Notes: generated by a model not told the origin, from the letters alone. A DNA stretch of 64,000 nucleotides from Symbiodinium natans (GCA_905221605.1 CAJNDS010002298.1:305085-369084), one strand, 5' to 3'. Numbered from the stretch's first letter, positions 12,901 to 23,120 are shown. Made by a program: numbers and translations.

Positions 12901-15900
12901 AGGCCTCCAGCTGCTTCACCTGGTCTCTCAGAGCAGATGTTTCGGCATCAACCGCAGCCTGCTTGGACCCGCGGAACTGCTTTAGAAAGAAGAGAAGAGT
13001 GGCTCACTTTTGGAGGTGACGTGTCGGACATGGAAGAGTCGCCACTTGCCTCAGATGCCTGCATCGCGGTGTTCCGGGATGCCGCCTTTTTGTGGGGCAG
13101 CAAGCAGTTCCCCCACTAAGCAAGAGAAAGCTTGGTCCTCCGCGAGTAAGCCATGCCCAGGTGCCATGCGCCAAGAACCGTTCAGCGCAACCGCACGCAC
13201 AACATGCCAACGCGTAACCCGCGCAATCTTTCCACATGTTTTCCGATATCGGCTCACATGGGAGCTGGGAGCTGGGAGCTGGGAGCTGGAAGCTGGGAGC
13301 TGGGTGCCGAAAGCTCTAGCTGCGAGTGCGACCGGTATCAAACAGACAGGAAGAGGGACTGTTCGCCGAACACATGCGATAGGACAGGTGGGGACGATAT
13401 CCACCGGCCAGGTAGAAATGGCCACGGTTGGGATCAGGGCTGGGGCGACAGGGAGACACGGGGATAGCAACGAAAGGTCACCAAGTCAGGGGCTGGGAAC
13501 AACTAGCAGCCATCGAGGAACGGGAGCTCATGGAGTTACACAAGGCTGAGCCGGGCTGAGCCCCACTCAAAGATGCAGGGTCATAAGCTGTAGGCGCGCT
13601 GCCTTCCAGCTGCATTACTTTGTTGGGCAATCAACGCGTGGCCTCTGCCAACTGGCTGCGGAGCTCGCGGACAGCATCTCTGATGGTCGCCGAGGCATCC
13701 TGCCAGAAGAAAGACATAGAAAGACCATGCATCGCTTGCATTCGCTTGCATGGCACACTTTATGATGGGGTATGGGGCGGTATGGGGCAGAGCACTCCCA
13801 AGGTTCAAAGGTTTGCTCTCACGTCTCACGCTTCACCAGAGGTGGTCTGATGAGGGCCCGGGCGCCTCTGAGTCCTTCAGCCTCTCCTTTAGCTTGTCGG
13901 ATTCATTGGAGGCGTGCACCGCTTTCTCCTCTCAGCACCATTTGGGGCCATGAGTCAACTCAGAATCTGCGACAAGATGTGCTCTTCATTGCTCTGCATG
14001 CTGTCATTCCTTCAATTCGTCGGCTTCCCGCGCCGCCTTCTCCTCACGGCACCGAGGCTGGCCGTGCGGAGACAGAAGTAGCGGGGGGCCAGGGCATGTC
14101 CAGCATGCTACAGGCTACAGCCAGAGAGAACACCCACCTCGGTGCTTCTCAGCCGTTTCTTCAAATCTTCGGCTTCCAGGGAAGCGTGAGCAGCTGCTTC
14201 CTGGCCATCACGTCGGCGGCTGCTGACGTCATTCTTACACAAGATACAAACCACGAACGCAGACAGAGAGAGTGAAAGAGAGAAATAGCACACGTAGGCA
14301 TAGGTGCGGCATCTGACAATGGGCACCTCCGCACTTTTCAACTTCTCCTTCCATTCTTGTGCTTCTTGGGAAGCTCGTGCTGTGAATTCCTGACTGACAG
14401 CTCAAGTTGAAGCCTAGGGCATAAGCAAGCAGCAAATATCCGCCCGTCAGCCCGCTTTGATGGCTGACGCACCTCGCGAAAATGAGTCTCCCACAATCAG
14501 GGTGGAGGACGGGGGTGGGAACACGTGGGAACACTACGTCTGGCCAACCGAGAAGCCTCAAACACCCGACTGGCTGCACGTTCTGTGTGGTAGCCGCGGG
14601 CGGTTATTGGTGCCGAATCACATCACATCTGACCATTGGGTGCCTTGAACCGATCGAGCGTAGTTTTGCTTCGCGGGTCTGCGTGCCGAATACAACTCGC
14701 AGAGGGCATCGATCGCTGCCTCGCCGCGAACCTGGGTGCACAGTAGCCTCGGGTGAAATGGGGGTTCCACTTTCGGCCGCGGTGGTGGAAAAACGGGAAG
14801 CGGAGCGGCATGAGAAAACATGAAAAGCGTGCGACTGTCACCGAAGCTGGCATTCACGCAAGGCATGCTGAGGCCGAAGGCGCAGAAAGGGTACGAACGA
14901 GACTAAAGCTTGACTAAAGGAGGTCAGCATCTTGCGCAGCTTCTCCTGCAGATCGTCTGCTTCGCGCGCCGCCTTCTCCTCACAGCACCGGGGGCCAGGG
15001 TATGTCATGGACCCGCCAAAGAGCATGTCCAGCACGCAACAGCCAGAGCGAACCACCTCGGTGCTTCTCAGCCGTTTCTTCAAATCTTCGGCTTCCAGGG
15101 AAGCGTGAGCAGCTGCTTCCTGACCGTCACGTCGGCGACAGCTTGACAGAGATGATCTCATTGCACTTCTTCACGCTGGCAAACACAAGGTGTTTGCTAC
15201 TAACCGTTCAGGAGACAGACAAAGACACATAAAGACACACATGTTTAAAACGATGTCGATACTGTCCCACTGCTACACATTCGCCTGCGCACTCCTCAAC
15301 TTTTCTTTCCAATCCTCTTCGTCGACCTCAAGGACTGAGACTGAGCTGAGACTGTGTTGGAACAGTTCTGAAGGCCTCCTTGGTCGCAATCTCCTGCCCG
15401 GAGGAAAGTCTCTCTGGCAAGTCTCGGCGTGCGTCCTGCACGGGTTTTGCCAGAGCATGGAGCCGGCAAATTGCACTTTAAGAGGCTACATCAGCGGTTT
15501 AGCGCAAGAGGACATTGCTTGCCACTGCCCCGATTGACCTGTGCAAACAGAGGTGCCTCTAGAATGCACCTGGCATCCTGCTAAGTCATGGATCGCAGAG
15601 AAAAAGCGAAATCACTTGCTGCACAAAGAGGATGGCGTAGAAGGCACAGCTCAGAAAGTAAGCGGAGATGTGTCTCATCACATCGCATCAGCCCGCCGAA
15701 TTTATCTCTAGTTCATCACGACTGCACCATCCAACAGCTCCTCCCGCCAAAGAAGCCTGAAACGAAACGTCCAAATCTCAAGCCTGGACGACATCGACTT
15801 ACCATGTGGCGTGCATCAGCAAGTAAGCGGAGATGTGTCTCATCAAACGGAGTCAGCTCCGCCGAATTTATCTCTGAGTCATGCTTTGAGCCATCGCCAC

Positions 15901-18900
15901 AGGCCACAGAAACTAGAGCCAGAAATGCCACACCATGTGCAGATGATGCAAGCTCAGAAAGTAAGCGGAGATGTGTCTCATCACATCGCATCAGCCCGCC
16001 GAATTTATCTCTAGTTCATCACGACTGCACCATCCAACAGCTCCTCCAGCCAAAGAAGCCTGAAACGAGACGTCCAAATCTCAAGCCCGGACAACATCGA
16101 CTTACCATGTGGCGCGCATCAGCAAGAAGCGGAGATGTGTCTCATCAAACGGAGTCAGCTCCGCCGAATTTATCTCTGAGTCATCCTTTAAGCCACCGCC
16201 ACAGGCCACAGAAACTAGAGCCAGAAATGCCACACCATGTGCAGATGATGCAAGCTCAGAAAGTAAGCGGAGATGTGTCTCATCACATCGCATCAGCCCG
16301 CCGAATTTATCTCTAGTTCATCACGACTGCACCATCCAACAGCTCCTCCCGCCAAAGAAGCCTGAAACGAGACGTCCAAATCTCAAGCCCGGACGACATC
16401 GACTTACCATGTGGCGCGCATCAGCAAGTAAGCGGAGATGTGTCTCATCACATTGCATCAGCCCGCCGAATTTATCTCTAGTTCATCACGACTGCACCAT
16501 CCAACAGCTCCTCCAGCCAAAGAAGCCTGAAACGAGACGTCCAAATCTCAAGCCCGGACGACATCGACTTACCATGTGGCGCGCATCAGCAAGTAAGCGG
16601 AGATGTGTCTCATCAAACGGAGTCAGCTCCGCCGAATTTATCTCTGAGTCATCCTTTAAGCCACCGCCACAGGCCACAGAAACTAGAGTCAGAAATACCA
16701 CACAATGTGCAGATGATGCAAGCTCAGAAAGTAAGCGGAGATGTGTCTCATCACATCGCATCAGCCCGCCGAATTTATCTCTAGTTCATCACGACTGCAC
16801 CATCCAACAGCTCCTCCAGCCAAAGAAGCCTGAAACGAAACGTCCAAATCTCAAGCCCGGACGACATCGACTTACCATGTGGCGCGCATCAGCAAGTAAG
16901 CGGAGATGTGTCTCATCAAACGGAGTCAGCTCCGCCGAATTTATCTCTGAGTCATCCTTTAAGCCACCGCCACAGGCCACAGAAACTAGAGTCAGAAATA
17001 CCGCACAATGTGCAGATGATGCAAGCTCAGAAAGTAAGCAGAGATGTGTCTCATCACATCGCATCAGCCCGCCGAATTTATCTCTAGTTCATCACGACTG
17101 CACCATCCAACAGCTCCTCCAGCCAAAGAAGCCTGAAACGAAACGTCCAAATCTCAAGCCCGGACGACATCGACTTACCATGTGGCGCGCATCAGCAAGT
17201 AAGCGGAGATGTGTCTCATCAAACGGAGTCAGCTCCGCCGAATTTATCTCTGAGTCATCCTTTAAGCCACCGCCACAGGCCACAGAAACTAGAGCCAGAA
17301 ATGCCACACCATGTGCAGATGATGCAAGCTCAGAAAGTAAGCGGAGATGTGTCTCATCACATCGCATCAGCCCGCCGAATTTATCTCTAGTTCATCACGA
17401 CTGCACCATCCAACAGCTCCTCCAGCCAAAGAAGCCTGAAACGAGACGTCCAAATCTCAAGCCCGGACGACATCGACTTACCATGTGGCGCACATCAGCA
17501 AGTAAGCTAAGATGTGACCGGAGTCGTCAGTGCACGCTCTCTGTGCGCGCTCAACCTGATCCCATCCTCAAGCGACTGCTTCAGGTCTTCGATCTCTTGT
17601 TTTTGCAACCTGGCATGGAGAAAAGAAAACCTTCATAAACCGCCAAGGCCACGAAATGAAAGCTGCCCTGAACAGCTCAGAGCGCTGCGCTATCGTGGTA
17701 TGCAATGCGTCGACCTAGGCCGTATTGCTGTTCATGATGCCAACAATTGCCAGAACCGAAAAGCTGAGGCCTCCGAATCACTCGATGGTGACTCAGCGGG
17801 CGCCCACGCCTGCAAACTGACTTTGTCCGCAGCTCCATGCAGCGCCACACAGCGCCCATGACATGACTTGCACTCCGGGCGCCATGGGACAGTCACATAG
17901 GGCGAGCCACGCAGAACTGACAGGTGAAGACCGTAACTTAGTCTCTGCTTCCGATTGTTGAGAAGGTCCCCCCAGAAATCCGCCGAAACCTCGGGCCGTT
18001 GGAGAAAGCACAAAGTAGGAGTACCCACCCCTGGTGAAAAAGTGGTATTTAAAAAACGTGGCTTTTCCCGAAACGTGGCTTCTCGATGCAAGAGGACACT
18101 GTGCGCGCAAGGCTGCGACAAAAGCCCCATGTCGCAAAAGCGGCTTGTTGAAAATTTTTCAAGGACACTACACGCGCAACGCCGCGAGAAAAGTCACTTT
18201 TTGCAAAGAAGCCGTTTTCGGGAAAAGTTGTTTTTGGGCAAATGTGGCTTTTTGAGGCGTGGCGCGCCCAACGCCGCGAGGAAAGTCACTGTTCGCAAGA
18301 AATGGCTTTTCGAGAAAAACGGCAGTACTTGCACAAAAGGAAAAAGGGCTGATTGAGATCGAGTGGCAAATGTTCATTTCAAAGATCGTAGCGTCAATTC
18401 CTAGAAAGGATGTGCTAGCGCGGATGAGTTTTCAGCTGCTGCTGTCGGACGAGTCGTCAGATGAACTGCTAGCGCGTAGATTTCTCCGCTGTCGCCACTT
18501 GCGTGCTCGAGCTCCGTCAGGCTGCTGGTGGTAACTCGCTAAACTAAAGTAACTGAAAGAACATGCGAATATAGAACGCAGCCCATGTATTCTTGCTTCA
18601 CCTCGAGACTATGCGAGGCAAGCCTCATGCTCACCTCACTTCCTTGGCCACGGCCCCCCGCGCAGCGGGTCGCTGAGCATTACCATGAACTGGACACCAA
18701 AAGCGGAAACTTCCCAGGGGGCCGCTCCTCTGCCGCTCCTCTTGGAATTAGGCTGGGAGGCTTGAAACCTAAGGCGATGAGGTCCCCAATTCAGCCCCCT
18801 CTTGGCATTTTCATCAGCATCCCAGTGGGCTGCTCAACCCTGAACCCGACATCTCGAACCTCCCTCCCTCCCTGCCTTGTCTTTAGGGTTGAGGTGAGGT

Positions 18901-19509
18901 TTTCGAGGCTTGGGGTTTTGGGTTTCGGATTGAAAGCCCGAGCTTCCAAAATCAAATCAATAGGGTTTAGGATGAGGTATTGAGTTCCAGAAATCAATAC
19001 GTTTGAGGTCTGAAGTGTTAGTAGTAGGGTTTAAAATGGAGTTTAAGGCTGAGGTTTTAGAGCTCCAGTAATAGGGTTCTGGCTTTCAATGGCCACGGGG
19101 CCGTTATTCTTGACTACTTCATACGGGTTAGGGTTCTTTCCGGGGGTATCTTCTTCAATGTCAGGGGGATGGGTGGGAAGGGATTCCTCACAGAAGGGCC
19201 TCTGCCATGTCCAGGGCCTTGCGCAGCCGCTGTGCCACTGCACGCTCCCAAAGTAGGGCCTTGCTCGCTGCCTGCACCAAACTTCCGAGCTCAGCTCCCT
19301 CAAAACGTCTCTGATGAGTCTTTCGCATAAGAGGGGCAAGTGTGGCCTTCAGCTTCTTCAGAAGTGTCTCACGTGTCATCTCCGAGTCCTGAGAGAAGGG
19401 TGGGCCTTTCCTGTGCACTTTGCTCCTCTGTGCCCAACACTCTGAGCCCTGCCTCCACGTCCAGCTCGGTGCACGCCGGTTCTTGGGACTCGGGCTCAGC
19501 TGGCAGCTC
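5755..19509 (-). CDS. long multi-exon coiled-coil protein gene (gene-level entry)
   Basis: I infer one gene because about 25 small minus-strand stretches encode the same kind of alanine/glutamate/lysine-rich heptad sequence. Most are bounded by an acceptor AG followed by G and a donor of the form GAG then GC (sometimes GA or GT). Most exon lengths are multiples of three (39, 54, 57, 63, 66, 189 nt) and all share phase 0, so exons can be gained or lost without shifting the frame. The order is a set of unique exons (19509 to 12905), an amplified triplet (12417 to 7579), two fused or variant exons (7446 to 7037) and a large terminal exon (6921 to 5755). Product function is unknown. A structural or scaffolding role is the usual one for such proteins. 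The true 5' end may lie above 19.5 kb. Alternative: several tandem genes of one family. Confidence 0.6.
7037..7177 (-). CDS. coiled-coil exon combining types A and B
   Basis: This is 141 nt, 47 codons, between acceptor CAAG/GCAACG and a GC donor. It begins with ATSKDATRAAEEAG (type A, compare AALQDATKKAAEE at 12379) and ends with KASALRDLVKKLE (type B, compare EASALRDQVKKLE at 8776). A short linker (DPAVPPLKFDFAAV) joins the two. In the other copies A and B are separate exons with an intron between them, so this may be the form from which they were split, or a later fusion. Confidence 0.55.
7405..7446 (-). CDS. type A coiled-coil exon, diverged
   Basis: After acceptor GCAAG the frame reads EASQGATQQAAAEAE, aligning with type A exons at 7713, 8910, 10067, 11232 and 12379. 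The donor position is not certain (GAG/GC near 7405). Confidence 0.45.
7579..7751 (-). CDS. exons B (7579-7632) and A (7713-7751) of array unit 0
   Basis: Exon B is 54 nt and reads DAAAEASALRDQVKKLE after the acceptor. Its donor is GAG/GAATC, a GA donor, where every other B copy has GAG/GCCCT. Exon A is 39 nt (AASQDAGKQAAAE). Unit 0 has no type C exon because the array breaks off at its low-coordinate edge, near 7575. Confidence 0.55.
8041..8215. repeat. CATA/CGTA microsatellite in array unit 0
   Basis: Tandem ACAT and ACGT tetramers, with shorter versions in units 1 to 3 near 9280, 10437 and 11605. Length differences here account for much of the variation in unit period. Confidence 0.9.
8613..8948 (-). 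CDS. exon triplet C-B-A, array unit 1
   Basis: C is 8613-8678 (66 nt, begins DETASAIRDGVEELR). B is 8776-8829 (54 nt, AAAAAEASALRDQVKKLE). A is 8910-8948 (39 nt, AASQDAGKQAAAE). Transcript order is A, B, C. All three are preceded by CAG and followed by a GC donor after GAG, in phase 0, so the triplet adds 53 residues. Confidence 0.6.
9770..10105 (-). CDS. exon triplet C-B-A, array unit 2
   Basis: C 9770-9835, B 9933-9986 and A 10067-10105 have the same lengths, borders and peptide sequence as unit 1. The exons are identical to those of unit 1, while the introns carry small indels. Confidence 0.6.
10935..11270 (-). CDS. exon triplet C-B-A, array unit 3
   Basis: C 10935-11000, B 11098-11151 and A 11232-11270 preserve all reading frames and splice borders of units 1 and 2. 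Confidence 0.6.
12107..12417 (-). CDS. exon triplet C-B-A', array unit 4 (edge)
   Basis: C 12107-12172 and B 12270-12323 match the array. Beyond about 12364 the sequence leaves the repeat, and the type A exon here (12379-12417, AALQDATKKAAEE) is diverged and sits 25 bases closer to B. It still has exactly 39 nt and the same CAAG acceptor and GC donor. This is probably an older, independent copy. Confidence 0.55.
12905..13085 (-). CDS. unique coiled-coil exons B' and A''
   Basis: B' (12905-12958, 54 nt) reads AAVDAETSALRDQVKQLE between a CAG acceptor and a GC donor. A'' (13050-13085, 36 nt) reads AASRNTAMQASE with donor GAG/GCAAGT, the best-formed GC donor in this gene. They are single-copy relatives of the amplified exons just downstream in the transcript. 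Confidence 0.5.
13260..13303. repeat. 7-bp minisatellite GGGAGCT
   Basis: Six near-perfect tandem heptamers inside an intron of the coiled-coil gene. Confidence 0.85.
13643..13699 (-). CDS. unique coiled-coil exon C'
   Basis: This is 57 nt reading DASATIRDAVRELRSQLAE, between acceptor CTGGCAG and donor GAG/GCCACG. It aligns with the amplified type C exon over D-x-A-S-A-x-I-R-D-x-V-x-E-L-R. Confidence 0.5.
13865..14389 (-). CDS. cluster of four coiled-coil exons
   Basis: Exons are 14327-14389 (63 nt, EFTARASQEAQEWKEKLKSAE minus its last residue at the limit of quoting), 14138-14200 (63 nt, begins EAAAHASLEAEDLKKRL), 14011-14042 (EKAAREADEL, donor unclear and possibly degenerate) and 13865-13927 (63 nt, begins EKAVHASNESDKLKERL). 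All share the pattern A-S-x-E-A-x-x-x-K-x-x-L. Donors include GAG/GTGGGT and GAG/GTGCCC as well as GC types. Confidence 0.5.
14931..15326 (-). CDS. duplicate set of coiled-coil exons
   Basis: Exons are 15285-15326 (VDEEDWKEKLRSAQ), 15057-15119 (identical peptide to the exon at 14138) and 14931-14978 (EKAAREADDLQEKLRK, intact where the 14011 copy is interrupted). The last two, with their shared intron words, repeat the 14011-14200 pair, which shows a local duplication about 0.92 kb apart. Confidence 0.5.
15657..17500. repeat. two-monomer satellite in an intron, open in frame
   Basis: Monomer A is 165 bp and monomer B 138 bp. Both begin AGTAAGCGGAGATGTGTC and share about 65 bases before diverging. 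The order is A B A B A A B A B A B A, with A starts at 15657, 15960, 16262, 16427, 16730, 17033 and 17336. Both lengths are multiples of three. One base is missing at 16125, and otherwise a plus-strand frame stays open from 16109 to 17638 (509 codons) and another from 15588 to 16316. The minus strand also has a 91-codon frame in several dimers. Codon content is Ser/Arg/Pro-rich with no recognisable domain. It lies between coiled-coil exons 17567-17609 and 15285-15326, so I read it as an intronic satellite. Confidence 0.85.
17567..17609 (-). CDS. coiled-coil exon
   Basis: The frame LQKQEIEDLKQSLE is strongly heptad-like and follows an acceptor ATGCCAG. If the exon starts at the G it is 43 nt and out of phase with the other exons, so the border may be wrong. 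A GA or other donor follows GAG. Confidence 0.4.
18040..18350. repeat. degenerate ~100-bp repeat
   Basis: Three or so diverged copies share words such as GACACT(A/G)C, GCGCGCAA, GCCGCGAGAAAAGTCAC and TGGCTTTT. No coding signal stands out. Confidence 0.5.
18885..19125 (+). repeat. decayed TTTAGGG-like tract
   Basis: Scattered words TTTAGGGTTGAGG, TTGGGGTTTTGGG and ATAGGGTTTAGG. This is the same type of decayed tract as in the 1.16-kb array and again lies in an intron or flank of the coiled-coil gene. Confidence 0.5.
19200..19388 (-). CDS. 63-codon helical exon of the coiled-coil gene
   Basis: This is exactly 189 nt, phase 0, between acceptor CTCTCAG/GAC and donor GAG/GCCC. Its peptide (begins DSEMTRETLLKKLKA, ends RLRKALDMAE) is rich in Leu, Lys and Ala and probably helical, but less regular than the others. 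Confidence 0.55.
19453..19509 (-). CDS. most upstream exon assigned to the coiled-coil gene
   Basis: This is 57 nt, phase 0, acceptor CTTAG and donor GAG/GCAGGG. It reads ELPAEPESQEPACTELDVE, which is acidic and not heptad-like. It is assigned by its border style and position only. Confidence 0.35.
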
Positions 19510-20164
19510 CTAAGCTTCAGATCCCCCCCCTACTCCTACAGTACAAGATGCAGGCTGCGTCGTTTTTTGCGGCGGAGGGCGGGGATGATAGCATCCTTTG
19601 ATTTCACGAACATGCCCAACACTCTAACATGTATAAGGCCCCACTCCGAGTGCACTGCTCTGGGTTTTCGGGTTACAGCTTTGTTTGTTTTGTGGAAGGG
19701 GGGGGGTGGCTTCAAGGCTTCGACGCTCGACCACGCGAATCTTACTTTCATCCCCAGCAAAGCTATCGCAACAGTAAACTTCCTCTCCACGCGACTGCTA
19801 GCGTATTCCGAGCTCCTGCTAGCCTCACGAAAAATTTCTGTCAGACAACGCCGCACGTGCCAGAAACTTTCGGGCACGCGTGGTAAACGCCCCCAAAAAT
19901 GCAGTCAAGCACTATCCGGTACTCCAGAGTAAGGAGAGGACAAAGCTCGGGGGCCGGAAGCAAGAGCAAAGTTGCATGAGAAAGTGTGGGCAGGGACCTG
20001 TTGGAGGCATGCTTGAGGGGTCTCCACGTTGGGTAGATACGAGCTTCTTGCAATCAACTAGCTCGTTGCAATCAACAGCATCACTAGTGGGCGGCGACGC
20101 ATGTTGTGCTGGGAGCCTGACTCACGCACTGCGGTCAACACGCGACGGAGTCAGGTCTTGACGT

Positions 20165-20365
20165 AAAAACCCCCCCCCCCCCTTCAGGTATTGATAGATC
20201 AATTACCCCCCCCCCCCCCTCCCCCCCCCCTCCCCCCCCCTCCAAACCAAGGAATTCGTGTGATGTATCAATTTACCCCCTCCCCCCCCCACCCCCCCCC
20301 CCCCCTCCAAACCAAGGAATTCGTGTGATGTATCAATTTACCCCCCCCCCCCCCCCCCCCCCTCC
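20165..20365. repeat. C-homopolymer tracts with a ~65-bp repeat
   Basis: Several runs of 9 to 20 C are separated by a conserved spacer containing CCAAACCAAGGAATTCGTG and TGATGTATCAATTTA, present twice and once partially. It lies between the minus-strand coiled-coil gene and the plus-strand exons that start near 20470. Assembly in such runs is error-prone. Confidence 0.85.
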
Positions 20366-20469
20366 CCCGCCTAATAAGATGGTATCAATAATACGCTGTC
20401 TTCTGGCCGTCGGCCCCCTGCTGCTAAAGCAGATAAAACTCCAGCTCCGCTACGTGAGCTTTCGTGACA

Positions 20470-21945
20470 TGTACTCAACCTGGAGTCCGCCAAGGGCGCG
20501 GCTGTTGCGGCCTCTGCAGCCTCGGCCTCGGCAAGAAAAAAGTCGTCCAAACAAGAAGCTTCTTCTTTTTCGAGCCACGAAGCTCGGCTGGCGAGCACCA
20601 TCAGGACACGATAATTTCTCTCTTTTTGAACGCAAGGCTGAACGCGAACCTGTTCGTCAGCCTTTCAACCCTTTTAACTGTTTCCTCAATCGTTTGCGCT
20701 GCCCTCTTTAACCGTTTGCGCTCTTTTAACGTGTGTATTCCTTGAACATCCATCAGCCGCTTCAGCAACGTTGGCATGCAACAGTCGTTTCAGTTTTGAG
20801 GCCTTGTCAGTCTTCTCGTCTTGAGATTTGTTCAGCCTTCTCAGTCTTTCAGCCGCTTCTGCCATTTCCGAGTTGCCATTTCCGAGTTCTCATGCTTAGC
20901 CAACTCTCCTGTCAGCGGTCTCCGTCCTTTCTGGCCTTTTGCCACGCTGTGCGGCCTGGCGTAGTCGGCTTGCGGTGCCGGGTGTAACTCTTGTGTTGCA
21001 AGCTTCTTCGTCTATTCAAGACAAGGCTGAAGCAGCTCAGAAGGCTGGAAAGGGAGATGAAAAGGCTACAACGGCTGCAACAATTTTATACAACATGCTG
21101 CAACTACGATGCTCTCTTGACGAGGCTTCCGGTTGCATCACCGGCCGAGGCGGGTCCCTGGAAGAGATTGCAAGAGCTGCCTGCAGCCCTTTCCCTCAAT
21201 GCATCTCTTTGGGCCCACGCATCCACAGCACTGACCCAGCCATGCGGTAGCCTCAAGAGTCTCAAGAGCTTCAAAGGTCTACGATTGGTCTGCACAAAAA
21301 GCCAAAAGGCAGCTTCTGAAACCCGGAATCCCTGCCTGCAGTGCCGACAGCATTCAAAGCGTTCCATTCAAACCCGAGTTCCGCGCTGAGATGCATCCTC
21401 CACACTGGTTGCCTTGCGACAAGCATCAAAAGGCACATTAGTTTCCGGTCTCATTCAGCAAAGGTGAAAGCCAGCGAATAAGGTTTCTCACCATTGCGGC
21501 TTCTTGAACTCCGCCGTCTGGTTGCACGCCTAATGGCGCACGGTATGAAATGGCACTTTGCTGAGTCCGTGAATGCACAGCAGAAAGCCTGCATCCGGCG
21601 AAGATTCTGAATCCACTTGCCTTGTCCAGGGAGTGGACACCTCGGCAGTATAGTGATACGGTTCTTCACGCGAAGATTGACCCGAGATTGTTCAGGGACG
21701 CTGTAGCCAGCCACATGCGTGAGCCTTCATCCCGTGACAAACCTTTGCATCTGCTGCCTAACTTCCAGAGCGCCAAAACCGACCAGAGCTGGCGGGAGGG
21801 TGGGTTCGCGAGTTCCGCCACTTACACCAACATGTTAATTTCAACTCCGCCTGTTCAAAGCATCCGCCCCACCCCCATGGGTTCTCTGAAGGAATCTTAC
21901 TGGGGCCTTAAACTAAAACACGCCACGCCTAGTGGAGGCTACTAG
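20470..21945 (+). CDS. multi-exon gene of unknown function
   Basis: Four plus-strand stretches have protein-like composition: about 20481-20610 (ESAKGAAVAASAASASARKK, Ala/Ser/Lys-rich), 20997-21190 (AEAAQKAGKGDEKATTAATI then LYNMLQLRCSLDEAS), 21262-21439 (SKVYDWSAQKAKRQLLKPGI, ending in a TAG) and 21622-21945 (SREWTPRQYSDTVLHAKIDP then FRDAVASHMREPSS, ending TAG). They lie on the opposite strand from the coiled-coil gene. Junctions were not resolved and the two stops mean at least one border is inside these limits, or two genes are present. No domain is recognised. Confidence 0.4.
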
Positions 21946-22652
21946 TAGCTGTCAAGATGCACCTCCAGACGCAACCTCCTCGAAACAAACGCGCAAGAGG
22001 CTTGGCTGGGAGCGCCGCAGCTGGCTGCGCCGCTGGCAAGTGGCTGGCCTGCCATGCAAGAAACTGAAATTTGCAGATGTGATGTATAAGGCTGAATATG
22101 GAAGGCAGATATGCAAGATAAGATCTTGAGAGACAAAGAGAGATATAGAAAGAAAGATGAGAGATCAACATTGTCATACTTATGAGACACTTGAGGAGCA
22201 AGCCGAGGCCAACGAAAGCTAGCCCTGGACGTTACGCTTCTTTCTTCATCCCATCCCGGCCCCACCCGGAACATGTGACAGTGTTTGACCAGACTTTCAT
22301 CACCTCAATTCAGATGCCCCGGGGTCGGAACTCAAGTACAAACCTGCCCCTCCATTCAGAAACCCGGGGCCGGTTTCCGGTTTCTTTGGACTTCAAATTC
22401 AAACCACGAGGCCGAAAGCAAGAAAAAGCCACCCGCGCCGGGGGATTTGGGGGTTAGGGGGGACACAAAAGGAGGTCAGATTGGAATCAATAGCTGGCGG
22501 TGGCTTTCCAGACTTGTGCCAGCCTTCGTTGAATGGTGAGATTCGATGAATGTGATATTAGGGTCGGGAGATTGCAGAGCCCGAAAAAACTTATCTGAAC
22601 TTCGTCTACGCACAGAATCAGCAGAGGCACCCAGGCAGCGGGCAAGGCTGGC

Positions 22653-23120
22653 ATGCCCATGGAGCCACGGCCTACCAGCAAAACGAGAAGCGATTGGATC
22701 CTGCATTCGGTGCCATCAATTCTCAGGCGGCGACGTGCAGTTTTGCTTGCCGGTGGCTCCACCCTCTCTGTGATGCTGACACCTGCAGCTTCCGCAACTT
22801 CCGCAGAAACAGGACAACAAAATCGCAAACTTGACGTTCTGGGTGAAGAACCCCAGGCCGGCTGGATCGCACCTCCAACCAAATCTCTGGTCTCACCAAT
22901 TCAAGTGCATTGCTCTCGCCTGTTGCTTTCACATTCACTTCCCACTCAGACTCAGGCCGCTTGGGGTGCTTGCGAAGGCTGCTGTGGGTGCCGCGGGGGT
23001 CGGTGCTGCAGGCGCCGGCGGGGCAATGAAAGACGAAGGCTGGGATGGACTGCCTCAGAACGATTCACAAAATCTGCTCGCATCAAAGGCTCACGGCCTC
23101 ACGCCCGAGGGTGCTGACTC
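22653..23120 (+). CDS. probable thylakoid-lumen protein, N-terminal exons
   Basis: Residues 24-50 of the first open stretch read ILRRRRAVLLAGGSTL followed by SVMLTPAASA. A run of arginines, a hydrophobic core and an A-S-A cleavage site is the twin-arginine-type signal used for import into the thylakoid lumen. The mature start (SAETGQQNRKLDVLG) is hydrophilic. A second plus-strand stretch at about 22965-23115 (GVLAKAAVGAAGVGAAGAGG then AMKDEGWDGLPQND) may be the next exon. Upstream sequence, expected to hold the plastid transit part, is not resolved. The mature domain was not recognised. Confidence 0.4.
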
